Source of the DNA: Allacma fusca
Taxonomy: Eukaryota > Arthropoda > Collembola > Symphypleona > Sminthuridae
Assembly: GCA_947179485.1 (NCBI GenBank)
Contig: OX359247.1
Location: 38,106,801-38,170,800, forward strand
Direction of reading: 5' to 3'
DNA: 64,000 nt
In this document: one piece after another, positions 52,751 to 64,000 of the stretch
Layout: every line of letters begins with the position of its first letter
Position numbering within the stretch: position 1 is the first letter of the stretch
The notes under the pieces: generated by a model
Told to the model about the DNA's origin: nothing
Databases searched by the model: none
What the model saw: the letters and a program-made list of their open reading frames with translations, nothing else
Program-made: the position numbers and the translations under genes

Positions 52751-53467
52751 AAAACGATATTCTTAACCATACGATATATCGTTTGAAAATTACGAGAAAT
52801 ATCGTACGACATTTTTGCTTCAAAATGTACGATATAGACGATAATATCGTCTCGTTATTTCTTTTGTCACATCCCTAGTAGGTATGTGTATGATCTTTAA
52901 AATAATTCCGCCATAAATCTTTGAAAGGTCATTTTATTTTTTAATGAAACCTACACGAAAGGGAAGTTCATATATTTTTACCCTTATAGAAAAATATTCT
53001 TATAAGGTATGTATCTCTAATGGTGGGAGTGTGTACTGTGTATGTATATGTACGTCAATCCCTGCAGCTTCTGGAAAACTCAAGGTTCCTATGTGAAGGT
53101 TACTGTTGGTGTGTGTGTAAGTGTACAACTATAGCTCCTCACGAGTTCAAGTAGATACTCGAGTTTCGAGTTCGAGTACAGTATCAACTAAAGATTAGTA
53201 CTTGTACTCGTCGGTCGAGTATTCGTTTTCGTACTCGTACTCGAGTATATTTCTAACGAGTATCAGAGCGAGTACGAGTACGTTCAAAGTACTTACAACA
53301 AGGCATGAGTACGAGCTCACGCAAACTAGTGCGAGGTGACCCGAACTTTTAACCATGTAGAAGAGACATTGGGACTGGTACTGAAACTCATACAAAAACT
53401 CATTTCAATCTTGAGTGGACAGTTCACGGTGATTGCTTGTAAGTGAATTTTATTTAAAAGAGACCTG

Positions 53468-54546
53468 GGGCCTATTTCACCAATTCAACTCTTCACTTTT
53501 CAATTTTCATTTTTCACTTTGCGATAAACGCAAAGTGAAAAGTGCGGAGCAAATCTCAAAGCAAACTCACCAACTTTGAATTTATTTAAAGTGAGGAGTG
53601 CAAATTTTCGAACGGTAAACATCAAGTGCAAACATACAATGATGAGCACCCAATGGAATATTTAAGTTCATATCATATTGCCTCACAAAGTCCCAGAAGA
53701 TCTCGTTTATCACCATTCGTTTTATCCTGGATCATGGTTGGTGAGTAGTTTAAACTATTTTAGTTTAGTAGTTTTTTTTTGACAACACGACAAACAGTTG
53801 ATTTGCTGATACCATGCATGTCAGCAACGCCATGATACTGTCCCCCATTACCCAGCCAGTGGAACGCTATTAGTACCTGCTCCTCCGGCGACATTGCATT
53901 ATTCATATTTATTTTGGGCTTAAAACGGTCCCTACTCTTTCTAGGATATGTTCTATTTCGGAGGATCTCATTCGGAACTTTTCGATGGTAAAGTTAATTT
54001 GGGTTCGGTAAACTCTGAGGGTATACGCAGTGTCATCATCTACTTCGTCACTGCTATCAAACAGCAGATTCATTTTGATTCTTCTAAAACATTTAAAAAA
54101 TTATGGAAATGCGTATTTTGTCTTAATAAATTTACACTTATAGACAATAATAACAAATGGTAATATGATACGTACCTTATTGTTATGACGCAATTTCAGG
54201 GCACAAAATCAACTTACAATTAGTTGGAGTTTAGATTGGAATTTTAAATAAGTAAACCAATTTTTTAAACGGGTAAGTGGAGAAACTACATATATTTAAT
54301 GCTACATGTACCAAGTGCAAAAGGTGGAAACCCTTTGCATTCATTTCATGGAAATTTGCAAAACTCTGCACTTTTGCATTTTCCCGGCGAGTATTGTGAA
54401 ACGTAAATTGCAAAATCGGGTGTGAAAAGTTACTACTTTGCATTTTGCAATTTACAAATGCAAAGTGCAATGGTGGAACAAAAACTTTTCAAAACCAAAT
54501 GAAAAGTGAAAATTGAGGAGTGAAGAGCGCTTGGTGAAATAGGCCC
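53468..54546. mobile_element. PIF/Harbinger element relic
   Basis: Inverted ends GGGCCTATTTCACCAA and TTGGTGAAATAGGCCC, flanked by CTG on both sides (3-bp duplication as in PIF/Harbinger; a 5-bp CCTGG reading is equally possible). It contains a transposase fragment. Confidence 0.75.
53781..53955 (-). pseudogene. Harbinger transposase (HARBI1-like) N-terminal relic
   Basis: On the minus strand an open stretch encodes SPEEQVLIAFHWLGNGGQYH then a helix-turn-helix ISKSTVCRVV. This matches the conserved N-terminal DNA-binding region of HARBI1-type transposases (PEEQVLIALRFLATG, VSKSTVCRIV). The DDE catalytic part is absent. Confidence 0.75.
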
Positions 54547-54821
54547 CTGGTGACACTATTTTATTCATTTCTGTAAATTGCTTAATTTTAGATATTGTTC
54601 GCCATTGAATATCATTTATATATTTCCACGTATGGTCTTACAATTGAATCTTCCTTACTTTCAATCTGATATCCAGTGATCAGTATTTTTATTCAATTTC
54701 AATGAATCACAAGACAATAATTTTTAATTGAGAGAAACATTTTGTTACGTTTCACGTGATCCCGCTCAATACATACAATGCCATTTCTAATCAATGCGGA
54801 TTTTAATGGGGTTTTGGCGGC

Positions 54822-55229
54822 CTATATTTTTTTCAAGATCTTACGCAATGATAGTGACTTCTTGAGCCTTTTCTCCATTGCCTTCAAGTCTTGTTTATTT
54901 TCCTCATACGCCTCTCTGAGTGTCTGAGGTGGGCCATGTATATGATTGACTTCAGCATGTGCTTCAAGATGATTACAAACCATGTTTCCTCCTACGGACA
55001 CTCCGACCGGGGCAGAAACCGTTGTCTCACTTGAAGATGGAGTTTGCTCAACTTGAGTGTCTTCAGAGAAAGTATTGCTCTCGTTTCTCGTACAGCTGTC
55101 GCTTGGTTTCTCAGTCATAGTTATGAACCAAATTCTGAAAGAAAAATGAGTAAAAATAAAGCCAAAGTTATATTGTGTTAAGTATATAAACATACAAAAA
55201 TTTCATACCTGTTTTAACGACCAGGCAAT
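54822..55229 (-). CDS. Small host gene of unknown function, two visible exons
   Basis: The coding part is 55118-54822, 98 residues from an ATG, preceded by an acceptor TTTTCTTTCAG ending at about 55137. Upstream, a tiny 21-nt exon (55229-55209) is bracketed by ATTTCAG and GTATGA and would be 5' untranslated. The protein is polar and Ser/Thr-rich at the N-terminus and helical and Lys-rich at the C-terminus (KQDLKAMEKRLKKSLSLRKILKK). No family recognised. It lies inside the flanks of a hAT-like element, so it may be a captured or a chance gene. Confidence 0.45.
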
Positions 55230-56215
55230 CTGAAATTATACGTATGAAGTGAATTCGAAGAACCGTTGCTTGACACTAATATCGATGTACCTATGTATAT
55301 GTGCTTCTCACTATTGAAACTAGAATAACGGTGATCTTGCGTATGATTAGTTTAATTCTGAGATTATACATATGTGTTTCATTATTACCCACCGTCTACA
55401 CATCCTAATCAACAAATACTAAATGAGATATGATACGAGCATAAGTTGCATTATCTGGTATGTTTAAAGATATACATGACAAAGTCAATTAAGTGCCACT
55501 TCATGACAGATATAATTTATAATAATTACCTGTGGAAAAAGTTCCGGATCGTTGGTCAAGTTGGCCCGGCGGGATAGTTGACCATTCCGAAAGTTACCTG
55601 CCAATGTTAAATGTCTGCCAAAATTTGTTGACTAAATCTAGATAGTTGGTTCACATTCAGATATAGATTTCAGTTTAAATACGGGGTGTGAAGTTTCATG
55701 GCTGTACGCTTTCACTGCATCTCAAGCCTCAAATTGTAACAATACTCATTTACATATTTACATTTCAAACGAATTTGCAAATACATAAATGACTGCAAAT
55801 AACTACATTGCGATATGCGATGGTTCAACTATAGGTTACCAACAAGATCGAACAGAATTTGGTTCAATGTACTTTGTGCATGCAGTATATTTTATCAATT
55901 ATCAACATCACACATTTCTCCCATGCCCCACTCAATGCGACAGTATAACATCATCATAATATCCATTATATACATATCTATATAAACGCAAAACAGCACT
56001 GGCGGGATTAGTTGCAAAACACACATACAAATATATACATATTTATCTCCACACCCGGAGCCGCCAGTCGGAGTTGTACAGTATACAAATTAGTTTCGTC
56101 TGTCCGCAAAACTGATTGTGAGTTCCAAAAAGACTGGCTAAGCACTGCGTAAAAAGTTATTAGCTGTTATTCAAAAAAACATTGGGCGTCCAACTTCAAT
56201 TGACTGGCACTGTAC
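55230..56215. other. Non-coding, nothing recognised
   Basis: AT-rich interior of the interrupted hAT-like element. It may contain the promoter of the 54822 gene. Confidence 0.4.
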
Positions 56216-56468
56216 TTAATACTCGAGTACGGTTTGAGTACGAGTTCAAGTACGGGTCGGTCGGTATAAACGTTTCATACTCGTAAGTACGGTCCAAGTT
56301 CGGTAAAGAATTAAGAAATATAATACCGCCCTCCGAGTAAAGGATTTTTTACTCGTACTTGAAGGCACAAGTCCGGGTCAAAGGGGAATTTGGCCCGACA
56401 ATTCGAGTACGGTTCCAAGTACAAATACGGTATGGATAAATACTCAACCTGTGACGAGCTATATGTAC

Positions 56469-57446
56469 TATAGCTCCTCACGAGTACGAGTAGATACTCG
56501 AGTTTCGAGTTCGAGTACGAGTACGGGTCGAGTACGGTATCAACTTAAATTGGTACTTGTACTCGTCGGTCGAGTAACCGTTTTTGTACTCGAACTTGAG
56601 TATATTTCTAACGAGTATCAGAGCTAGTACGAGTACGTTCAAAGTACTTGAACCAACGCACGAGTACGAGTTCGGGGCATAAATTCAAAAGTACTTGAAC
56701 CCGTACTTGGATTTACTTTTGATACTCGAGTAATTTCCTCCAGCACAAAGTCCACATCCATATTTCCTTGATTAAAAAAAAGTTGTTGTTATTCCGAAGT
56801 AAAAAAGGAAAAGCGGTTAAATTCAAAATTACTCCGAATAGCATGAAACGTTACACCTACAGCGTAAGTTATTGTTACAGCTCCGAATTGAGTACTACTG
56901 TACTTACTAATTGTAAGTATTTACCTATCGCCGTAAAATATAATGGAACAGGAGAGGGGCAGAATTAGTGGAGGTTAGGTGAGATTGACCTGACTGAGGA
57001 GAATCCAGTCGATATGACTGGCAGAATAAATCTTGATCTATTGTTAATCGGCATTTTAATCTCGTTGGAGAAAATTTTCATTGCAAACACTTCGTAAGTT
57101 GCAGTTACAAATTCTTGTTAGTTGAATCTACTATGTGTTTTCTATGTCAATATCTGTTTAACAAAAAATAACATAAAAAAATTTTGTTTTCGGTGTACTC
57201 GATACTCGAGTACGGTTCGAGTACGAGTTCAAGTACGGGTCGGTCGGTATATACGTTTTATACTCGTAAGCACGGTCCAAGTTCGGTAAAAAAATTAGAA
57301 ATATAATACCGTCCTCCGAGTACAGGATTTTTTACTCGTACTTGAAGACACAAGTCCGGGTCAAGCGGGAATTTGACCCGACAATTCGAGTACGGTTCCA
57401 AGTACGAGTACGGTATGGATAACTACTCGACCCGTGAGGAGCTATA
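56469..57446. mobile_element. hAT-like element with CTCGAGTACG repeats, complete
   Basis: Inverted ends TATAGCTCCTCACGAGTACG and its counterpart ending GTGAGGAGCTATA, with perfect 8-bp duplications ATATGTAC (56461-56468, 57447-57454). Same family as the element at 53130-56463, inserted exactly at that element's right border. The 66-codon frame at 56768 shows no transposase similarity. Confidence 0.85.
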
Positions 57447-57792
57447 ATATGTACAAAACATGGACTCTTTAAAAGTTCCCCAAAACTTTCTTCAAAAAAG
57501 TGCTCTTTCACTTTTTCCTCTCAATATTAACGTAAACCTTGGAGTCTCAGTTTGTTTTGTGTGTGGGTCCAATATACACCTGACGACCTAACTATCGTTT
57601 ATAATAAAATCTTTTGTACGTGTGTCAGTGCTAGGCTCGAAACGTTCAGTTGACCCTACGAATGAAATGGAATGGGATCCTGCCGAAGCTAATAACGCAC
57701 TACCCGAGGTCGTCCAGCAGTTAAGTTATGCTAGTAAAAAGCCCTACACCCCACTGACGAGGGTCATTAAACCTCTCACGTGTACTCGAAAT

Positions 57793-59837
57793 TAGTGCTG
57801 TAATATTGTACTCGTTTAGTTTGTACTTTTGTATTGTTTTTGTCTTTGGTACAAAACTAAACAAACAATATCCATTTTCGAGATACAAAACTAAAACAAA
57901 AACAAAACAGGAATTGAAAAAAACAATACAATCCAAATTGTATTGTTTCAAGATTCTTGAGACGCTAGAAATTTACTAAAGTGATTGTTGTAATAGATTT
58001 CTAGAGCACATAGGAATTGATTTGTGTAATTGGAATCGTGAAAAAACACGTCAAAGCACAAAAACTGGGCATTAACTAATTATCGGTAGATTCGCCTACT
58101 GTCGCCCATATAAAATATATACTTACATTGAGTCTGTCATTCTAGTGTCATGTGACCATTAATGCGCCAATAAAGTCAATCATAGGTGATTTACTACTAG
58201 TTACTCACCAAGTTTCATTATAGGTCATGAGCCCCTTAAAACCGTAATCTGTCATGAGACTATTGGTGACCCAATAAGGTCAATTTGAGGTCGCATGACC
58301 TTACTGTGTCACTAATAGTCGCATGACCTCAGATTGACCTTACTGTGTCACTAATAGTCGCATGACCTCAGATTGACCTTCCTGTGTCACTAATAGTCAC
58401 ATGACCTCAGATTGACCTTACTGTGTCACTAATAGTCACATGACCTCAGATTGACCTTCCTGTGTCACTAATAGTCACATGACCTCAGATTGACCTTACT
58501 GTGTCACTAATAGTCACATGACCTCAGATTGACCTTACTGTGTCACTAATAGTCACATGACCTCAGATTGACCTTACTGTGTCACTAATAGTCACATGAC
58601 CTCAGATTGACCTTACTGTGTCACTAATAGTCACATGACCTCAGATTGACCTTCCTGTGTCACTAATAGCCACATGACCTCAGATTGACCTTCCTGTGTC
58701 ACTAATAGTCACATGACCTCAGATTGACCTTACTGTGTCACTAATAGTCACATGACCTCAGATTGACCTTACTGTGTCACTAATAGTCACATGACCTCAG
58801 ATTGACCTTACTGTGTCACTAATAGTCACATGACCTCAGATTGACCTTACTGTGTCACTAATAGTCACATGACCTCAGATTGACCTTACTGTGTCACTAA
58901 TGGTCACATAGCTTTGACTGTCACCATATTGGTTATTAAAGGTTGTAACGGCTGATGCCACTATATCAACCAATAAAACCCTATTATTATTATTATTATA
59001 TTGATTATTAGACGCCACCGATAAGATGTACTAGTTGTAGGTTACATTTAATGTGGATTAGTAAGATGTCATGAAAAAGGTCATGAATTAAATCAACACT
59101 GGCTAATGACAATTCAATTGCACCAGATATGATACCAATGAATCGGTACTGATCAATAAAATTGGCTAACCGTATGGTTTAAATGTTGACCTGGATAAAT
59201 CTAGTCTGAGTTCGGGGGTAGACAACAAAGACAAAAGACCTAGTCTAACAAACGAACTATGCTATTTGTAAATGTAGTCCACTCATAGGGGACATTTCTA
59301 CATGGATGAAATAGGTGGTAAAAGCCAACGGCTGAGCCTATTGAAAATATAGATATCAGAGCCCACGCGTCTACTCTATCCATTCTAATTTTAAGCAATG
59401 GTAGTGAATATTGTTTATGAAATTATGCTGTTCTGGAAATTACAATGTGGTTATTACAGGGATTATTCACAAGTAGGTTGGTGCCACAGAATTGCACCCT
59501 TCAAAATTCGACCGTCAACAGATTCAATGCATCTCATATGGGAGATTAGTCAATGACTGGTTTTTTATTGATCTTTTACGTAATTTTTAAACAACTAAAG
59601 TTGCACAAATCAATTCCTACGTGCTCTTGAACTCAGATACAACTGTCACTGTAGCAAATTTCTAGCGTGTTCTAGAACCTTAGAACAATACAATACAGAT
59701 TGTACAAAAACAAAAACAATCTGATAGAAGTACAAAACAAAACAAAACTCGGAGTACAAAACAATATCTTAGTTGTACTACTTTTGTACTTTTCGCCAAA
59801 GTACAATACAATACTAAAAGGACAAATTACAGCACTA
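57793..59837. mobile_element. TAGTGCTG-ended hAT-like element with internal 39-bp satellite
   Basis: 2045 bp. Inverted ends TAGTGCTGTAAT and ATTACAGCACTA, with perfect 8-bp target duplications CTCGAAAT (57785-57792 and 59838-59845). T/G-rich arms (TTGTACTTTTGTATTG) about 200 bp long mirror each other. No transposase frame. Confidence 0.88.
58278..58905. repeat. 39-bp tandem repeat array B
   Basis: About 16 nearly identical copies of a unit containing CTAATAGTCACATGACCTC and AGATTGACCTTACTGTGTCA. Its reverse complement shares the AAGGTCAAT.TGAGGTCATG core with array A at 33700-34330. Confidence 0.92.
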
Positions 59838-59845
59838 CTCGAAAT

Positions 59846-60330
59846 GAAATAAATAAAGGAGTAACTCTACTACAGAGTGGAATATAAACCCAATTATCAT
59901 TGTTATAGCAAACAAAATTCATCATTGTGAATGGGCTCTGAAAGGGCTAATTGTATTGAAATTATTAATATTGAAAATAATTGCATTCAAAATTTCACAT
60001 GTAACAATACGTAAAGATGTGAGCTGCTGCTTATTGTTGTTCCAGCAATTTTCTAGTTTTTACATAAAATATTCATAAGCTTACCGTAAAGCCTACACTA
60101 GTGGTCTTCTGTTCCAATAATGGCTATATGCTATATAATTTGTAAACTTTGCTCCAAATGTAGATTTTCCAAAGGCAGTATCGTATTATAAAGAGCCATT
60201 CCAAAAGATAGGAAAAGGATAAAATTGTGTTACCTAATAACTGTGAATCAAGCTCCACGGTTATACTGAGCCGAAGCACCATCACTCTATAGGTTCAAAA
60301 TTTTGGAAAGTGACGCCACAGCCACAACCC
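59846..60330. other. Non-coding, nothing recognised
   Basis: AT-rich spacer between the transposon and the possible exon that follows. Confidence 0.4.
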
Positions 60331-60347
60331 AGTTAACTTTTGGGTGT

Positions 60348-60597
60348 AGAATCTTGTGATTTATTTGAGAAGCATATACGATTAGTTTTGCCAGTGTTCT
60401 ATAGCCATACGAATGAATTAAATATTGCTAGGAAGCAGCATCTCTTACGCGACGAACAAGATTTGCGTAAAATTATTTTGACGTGGACAAATTGGGGTAT
60501 TGATGGGATCGAGCCCAACTGGAACGATGGAGTACATTATCTTACCAATTTTACCTTTTGTAATTTTCGATTAAAATGTCATAAGCCAGCAACTTGA
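60348..60597 (+). CDS. Possible last exon of an unrecognised host gene
   Basis: An open frame follows a TTTTGGGTGTAG acceptor and ends in TGA at 60597. About 80 residues with balanced composition (HLLRDEQDLRKIILTWTNWG, then HYLTNFTFCNF) and no low-complexity bias. No upstream exon could be matched and no family is recognised. It may be unrelated to the receptor gene downstream. Confidence 0.3.
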
Positions 60598-61061
60598 ATC
60601 GTTTCCGCAGATGTAAAGATACAATAATATATAATCATTCCATACACTGTGCATTTAGTTTTATGTTTACAGTAAGCATATTTAATTTGGTTCGTGCGGA
60701 TATATTGTTTAGACAATTTTATACCCCTCGCTCCTAATTTCTTTGAGGAAGGAAGCATTTTGAGTTGTACTTCAAACATCTTAAACAAAAAATGTTTCAC
60801 TGCTGTTACTGTGTATTTCAGAAAATTAATTCGGCAATAAACTGCTTCCTGTACTTCTTGTATCTAAAAATTCTTTATCAAGTTTAAAAATGAGGTATTC
60901 AGTATTTGGTCGCAGTATTCAATTTTATACATATATTTTGAGTGATTTAATAATAATCCAAAACCATATTTCCGTTTTACATTGTTCTGACTCTGCAGTT
61001 GATATTTTGAATCTGCAATCACTACATAAGAATAATAACATTATTCAAGTGTTGCACAGAA

Positions 61062-63788
61062 ATGACGTACCCGGAACTTAGACTTTCGCACATTCTTCAG
61101 CCATTTCAACTATTCCATGGTGTGACTATAGCATTGTGGTTTCAGGATGACGGTAAGTATTAGCTATAGTACCAAGATTAATATAGACTAACAAATGAAA
61201 TCACTATACACTGTAACGTCTGATTGCTTTGGTTTCGGTTCCAGAGTTTTTGAAGAATCTGAAATTTGATCAAGTAACATCTACTACAGCACTGATAGCT
61301 GTCGAAGACCAATTAAAAGAGTCACTGCTAACGGCAAAGACGTCATCAGTAAATGTTTTGATTTCAGCAAACGTTTCTTCACTGGTGATTGTTGTCTCCC
61401 AGGTGATTGGCGAATAACATCGAAATCTTTGAGTTTTCAGATTTTACTTAAATTATCTTTTCATTGTTTTAAACCCCTACAATCATGTTTTTCCGTTTAG
61501 ATAACATCATTAATATCAAATTATATTAACGGCACCAGTGATGCTGAAAGTGAAAACAAAGACTTGATTAACGCGAGTCTGACAGACAAAATGTGGTATT
61601 TCGTATGCTTTCAATCGCTTAGTGACGACGAAGTTATAAATTCTTTGAGAACAATTCCGCTGGGGAAGCAAGGCTTGGAATTGAACAGCAAATTTGTCAT
61701 CTTAATTTTAACAAACGACAACGGCTCTTTGGAAAATTGGTGGCATCGAGAATTTTTGCTGTGGGAGTTCTTTCAAATCAAAAGTTCTGTTGTTATCCAG
61801 CAAAGTTTCGTCGGGAATTGGCAGGACATATTTATAAATTCAATTTCCCTGCCATCTGGGAGACGAGATTTTCAACAAGAGGGCGTTAACGCCCTTGGCG
61901 TCGTAAATTTACTTTTGCCAATTACAATTTTACTAACTTCGCAAACGTTGCATTAAATAAAATATTTTTAATATGAAACAGTGTTCAATGGCAATAATTT
62001 TAATCAGTGACAATTTATTGATTTCTAGTGTGTTGTGCAATACGCCAATGAATGTGCTGTGAACAATGTCACTGGAAAGCTGATTTTTGAAAGTGGATTA
62101 TCAGTTACTCTATTTTTGGATTTAAAAGATTCTCTGAATTTCACGTAAGCAATTTCAAGTCAATGAATACCTTCAGATGTATTAAATCTTCGGCGATTCA
62201 ACAACCTGCTATTTCTAATTTTAAAAGATATACTGCAACGACTGCGGAGGTTTTCGTAAAACCGGAGCAGTCAATTTTGAAAGGAGATAAGAATCCTGCA
62301 TGGCTCCTTGAATCCAAGCAAATTGATGTTTTTATTTCCCATGAAATCTATCGCCCGGGACTGGTCGCTGTGTTTGATATTGTCCAGCCGACTTATTTAG
62401 CGGGGTTTGTAACGTTAGAGTATTCACAGTATTTCAGATTTCTTATTTCGATATTTAATTAATCTTATAGAAATATTCTAAGAAGTCCTTTTTATTCTGT
62501 TGCAGAATTATGGCATACTTCAAACAACCACATCCACAACCCGTGAGTGTATTTGTATCTCCGTTTAAACCCTTAGTTTGGACATCTTTTATTGTATTTT
62601 GGATTGTAATGGGAATCATTGTCGTGGGAACGATGGTACTGGATATGTACTATTTCGATCTAAAACATCAAACTTTCTCTAGAGGGTTGTTGATGAACAT
62701 CTTTTCTGATGCGTTAACATGGACTTTGGCAATCATATTTCAGAGAAGTAAAATTTTGATTTCAAGTTATGTACAAAAGCTCTACACATTCCCAGTTATA
62801 TTATTATCGCGATCTCTTTTTTGGTTCAGGTGTAACAATGTGTCCAACAAATTTGGGAACAACAAAATTGGTTTTCGTTACGGTTGTTTTTGTATCTGTA
62901 TTGTGGAGCTCGGGTTATCAAGGGGGTTACGTTTCTACGTTGTCCGTGCGTTTTCAGCCCATCCAATCGTTTAGTCAACTAGCGACGAACAACTACAAGT
63001 TTATTTTGAATAATCGCAGTGCTTCCATTGATAACTACTCGAAGGTTGTCTAACGAAAAAATTAGTTCCATTGTAAAAATGCACAAGTAATTATGTAATA
63101 AGTATTTATACGTCAATTATTTACAGTTTCGGTTTATTTAATTAGGGCTTATTCCATTCCCAAGGAATTTCAATGGAAAATGTTAAGAAGATGCCGCGCG
63201 AATATGTTCCCAAATTGATTTCAGAAACTCGCAGTGCTTATTTAGAATACGAGGATTCGTTTTATGGGATTTTAAATGTAGTTTTACGTCCCAAAAATAT
63301 TGACCCAGTTGATTTCTTTTGCAATTCTATTTCTAAAGTTTTCATTGACCGGATGTTCATCCCAAGTGGTTTTGTTCTTCAGAAGAATTCGCCGTTTCGA
63401 GAAGTCTTCAACCTCAAGTATGGAAAATCCATGAAGTTACTGTTTACCTTTAACTGGAGTTAATTTGTAACTTTTTAATACTTGCAAAACATGTCACTAC
63501 GTTTGTCTATTCTGGGTTTTCATTTTCAGAATAATGCAACTGAAAGAACGAGGGCTGAATGCTAGATACATAAACATTTACAAGGGAAGGATCATACCCA
63601 AGTGCTTGCTCAATCAGAATAGTAGGACGGTTAGCCTTGATCTGGAAGAAGTCTCTCTTGGTTTCTACATTTTGATGTTTGGATTAGTTACATGTTTAGC
63701 TCTTTTACTCTTCGAACACATATTGTGGTATTTTCCGGTAATAATTATCACTCATTGCAATGAATCAAACAGACCCAAATGTCGTTAA
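61062..63788 (+). CDS. Divergent ionotropic receptor (IR)-like ligand-gated channel, nine exons
   Basis: Exons 61062-61152, 61245-61402, 61501-61902, 62029-62144, 62177-62413, 62506-62747, 62830-63044, 63146-63417 and 63530-63788 fit in phase to about 663 residues. Channel signatures: first membrane helix after SPFKPLVW (FIVFWIVMGIIVVGTMVL), a pore loop (DALTWTLAIIFQ), second helix ending GYQGGYVSTLS, in the place of the SYTANLAAF motif of glutamate receptors, and a last helix (LGFYILMFGLVTCLALLLFEHILWYF). IRs are chemosensory cation channels of protostome neurons. The extracellular part is divergent and no signal peptide follows the chosen ATG; an acceptor-like GTTGCACAG just before it suggests an upstream exon. 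The fourth intron is only 32 nt (62145-62176). The fifth uses a GTTAGA donor. The C-terminus may continue through a GTAATA donor at 63738. Confidence 0.8.
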
Positions 63789-64000
63789 TACATCTGCTGT
63801 CGTGTAATTGCAAAGGAACCATGCAAGAATCGACAACGAACTTTTGAACTTTGAATTGATTAGTAGTTAGGAATGCATACATTTTATACATGTATATAAA
63901 TATCTAATGTAATATGAATTGTCCCATTATTATATTTTCATGGGACTTTTGGGAGTTTTGCATGTACCTTTATACTTTCCCAGCGAATATTTTTTTCAAT

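Larger units (their letters stand above)
53130..56463. mobile_element. hAT-like element with CTCGAGTACG repeats, interrupted
   Basis: Ends TATAGCTCCTCACGAG (53130) and its inverse with one mismatch (GTGACGAGCTATA, ending 56463). Flank TGTACAAC on the left and TGTACAAA on the right once the neighbouring insertion is removed, 7 of 8 bases. Arms are dense in ACTCGAGTACGAG-type subterminal repeats. The middle contains the Harbinger relic and the small gene at 54822-55229. Confidence 0.6.

Noticed and set aside
58278-58905. CRISPR-like regular repeats
   Set aside because: 39-bp units abut without variable spacers, lie within a transposon, and the genome is eukaryotic.

Overview
This is nuclear DNA of an animal, most likely an arthropod. 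The evidence is spliced genes with introns mostly 80-330 nt long, a divergent ionotropic receptor (a protostome family), an RNA polymerase II subunit, a carbonic anhydrase, a cytochrome P450 relic, and many hAT, Harbinger and BEL/Pao transposable elements. I cannot name the species.

Layout. (1) About 1-15.6 kb is a Maverick/Polinton (adintovirus-like) element. It carries a Pif1 helicase with a Cys-rich partner (-), a structural block (+: penton-like protein, Arg-rich core protein, major capsid protein, adenain-type protease), a second block (+: packaging ATPase, two small proteins, retroviral-type integrase), a 238-frame unknown gene (+), and a protein-primed DNA polymerase B plus a small membrane protein (-). 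No terminal inverted repeats were found, so its ends are unknown. Three of its genes are read best with short introns of 86-95 nt, and most genes are packed almost end to end. (2) 15.6-16.8 kb holds two exons of a coiled-coil gene of unknown origin. (3) 17.5-34.5 kb is a nest of insertions: a TAGTGCTG-ended element carries a short hAT-like element (17773-32950), which carries a second hAT relic (18033-32866), which carries a 13.3-kb BEL/Pao retroelement (18281-31587) with 446-bp LTRs that look identical. A 200-bp assembly gap lies at 34469-34668. (4) 34.7-46.8 kb is mostly non-coding, with MITEs, a long hairpin and a P450 pseudogene. (5) 46.8-50.3 kb carries two convergent host genes, a membrane-anchored alpha-carbonic anhydrase (+) and RPB11 (-). 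(6) 50.3-60.3 kb is repeat-rich, with nested hAT elements, a Harbinger relic, a 39-bp minisatellite element and one small host gene. (7) 61-63.8 kb is a nine-exon ionotropic-receptor-like gene.

The most striking observation is in the BEL/Pao element. Its 2547-codon reading frame runs gag - protease - reverse transcriptase - RNase H - integrase, then without a stop into a complete seven-transmembrane class A GPCR resembling the Tre1/moody family, then into a bunyavirus/phlebovirus-like envelope polyprotein. The receptor has its own signal peptide and sits where phlebovirus M polyproteins carry NSm. Several receptor micro-switch residues are altered. A captured GPCR in a retrovirus-like element is, to my knowledge, undescribed.
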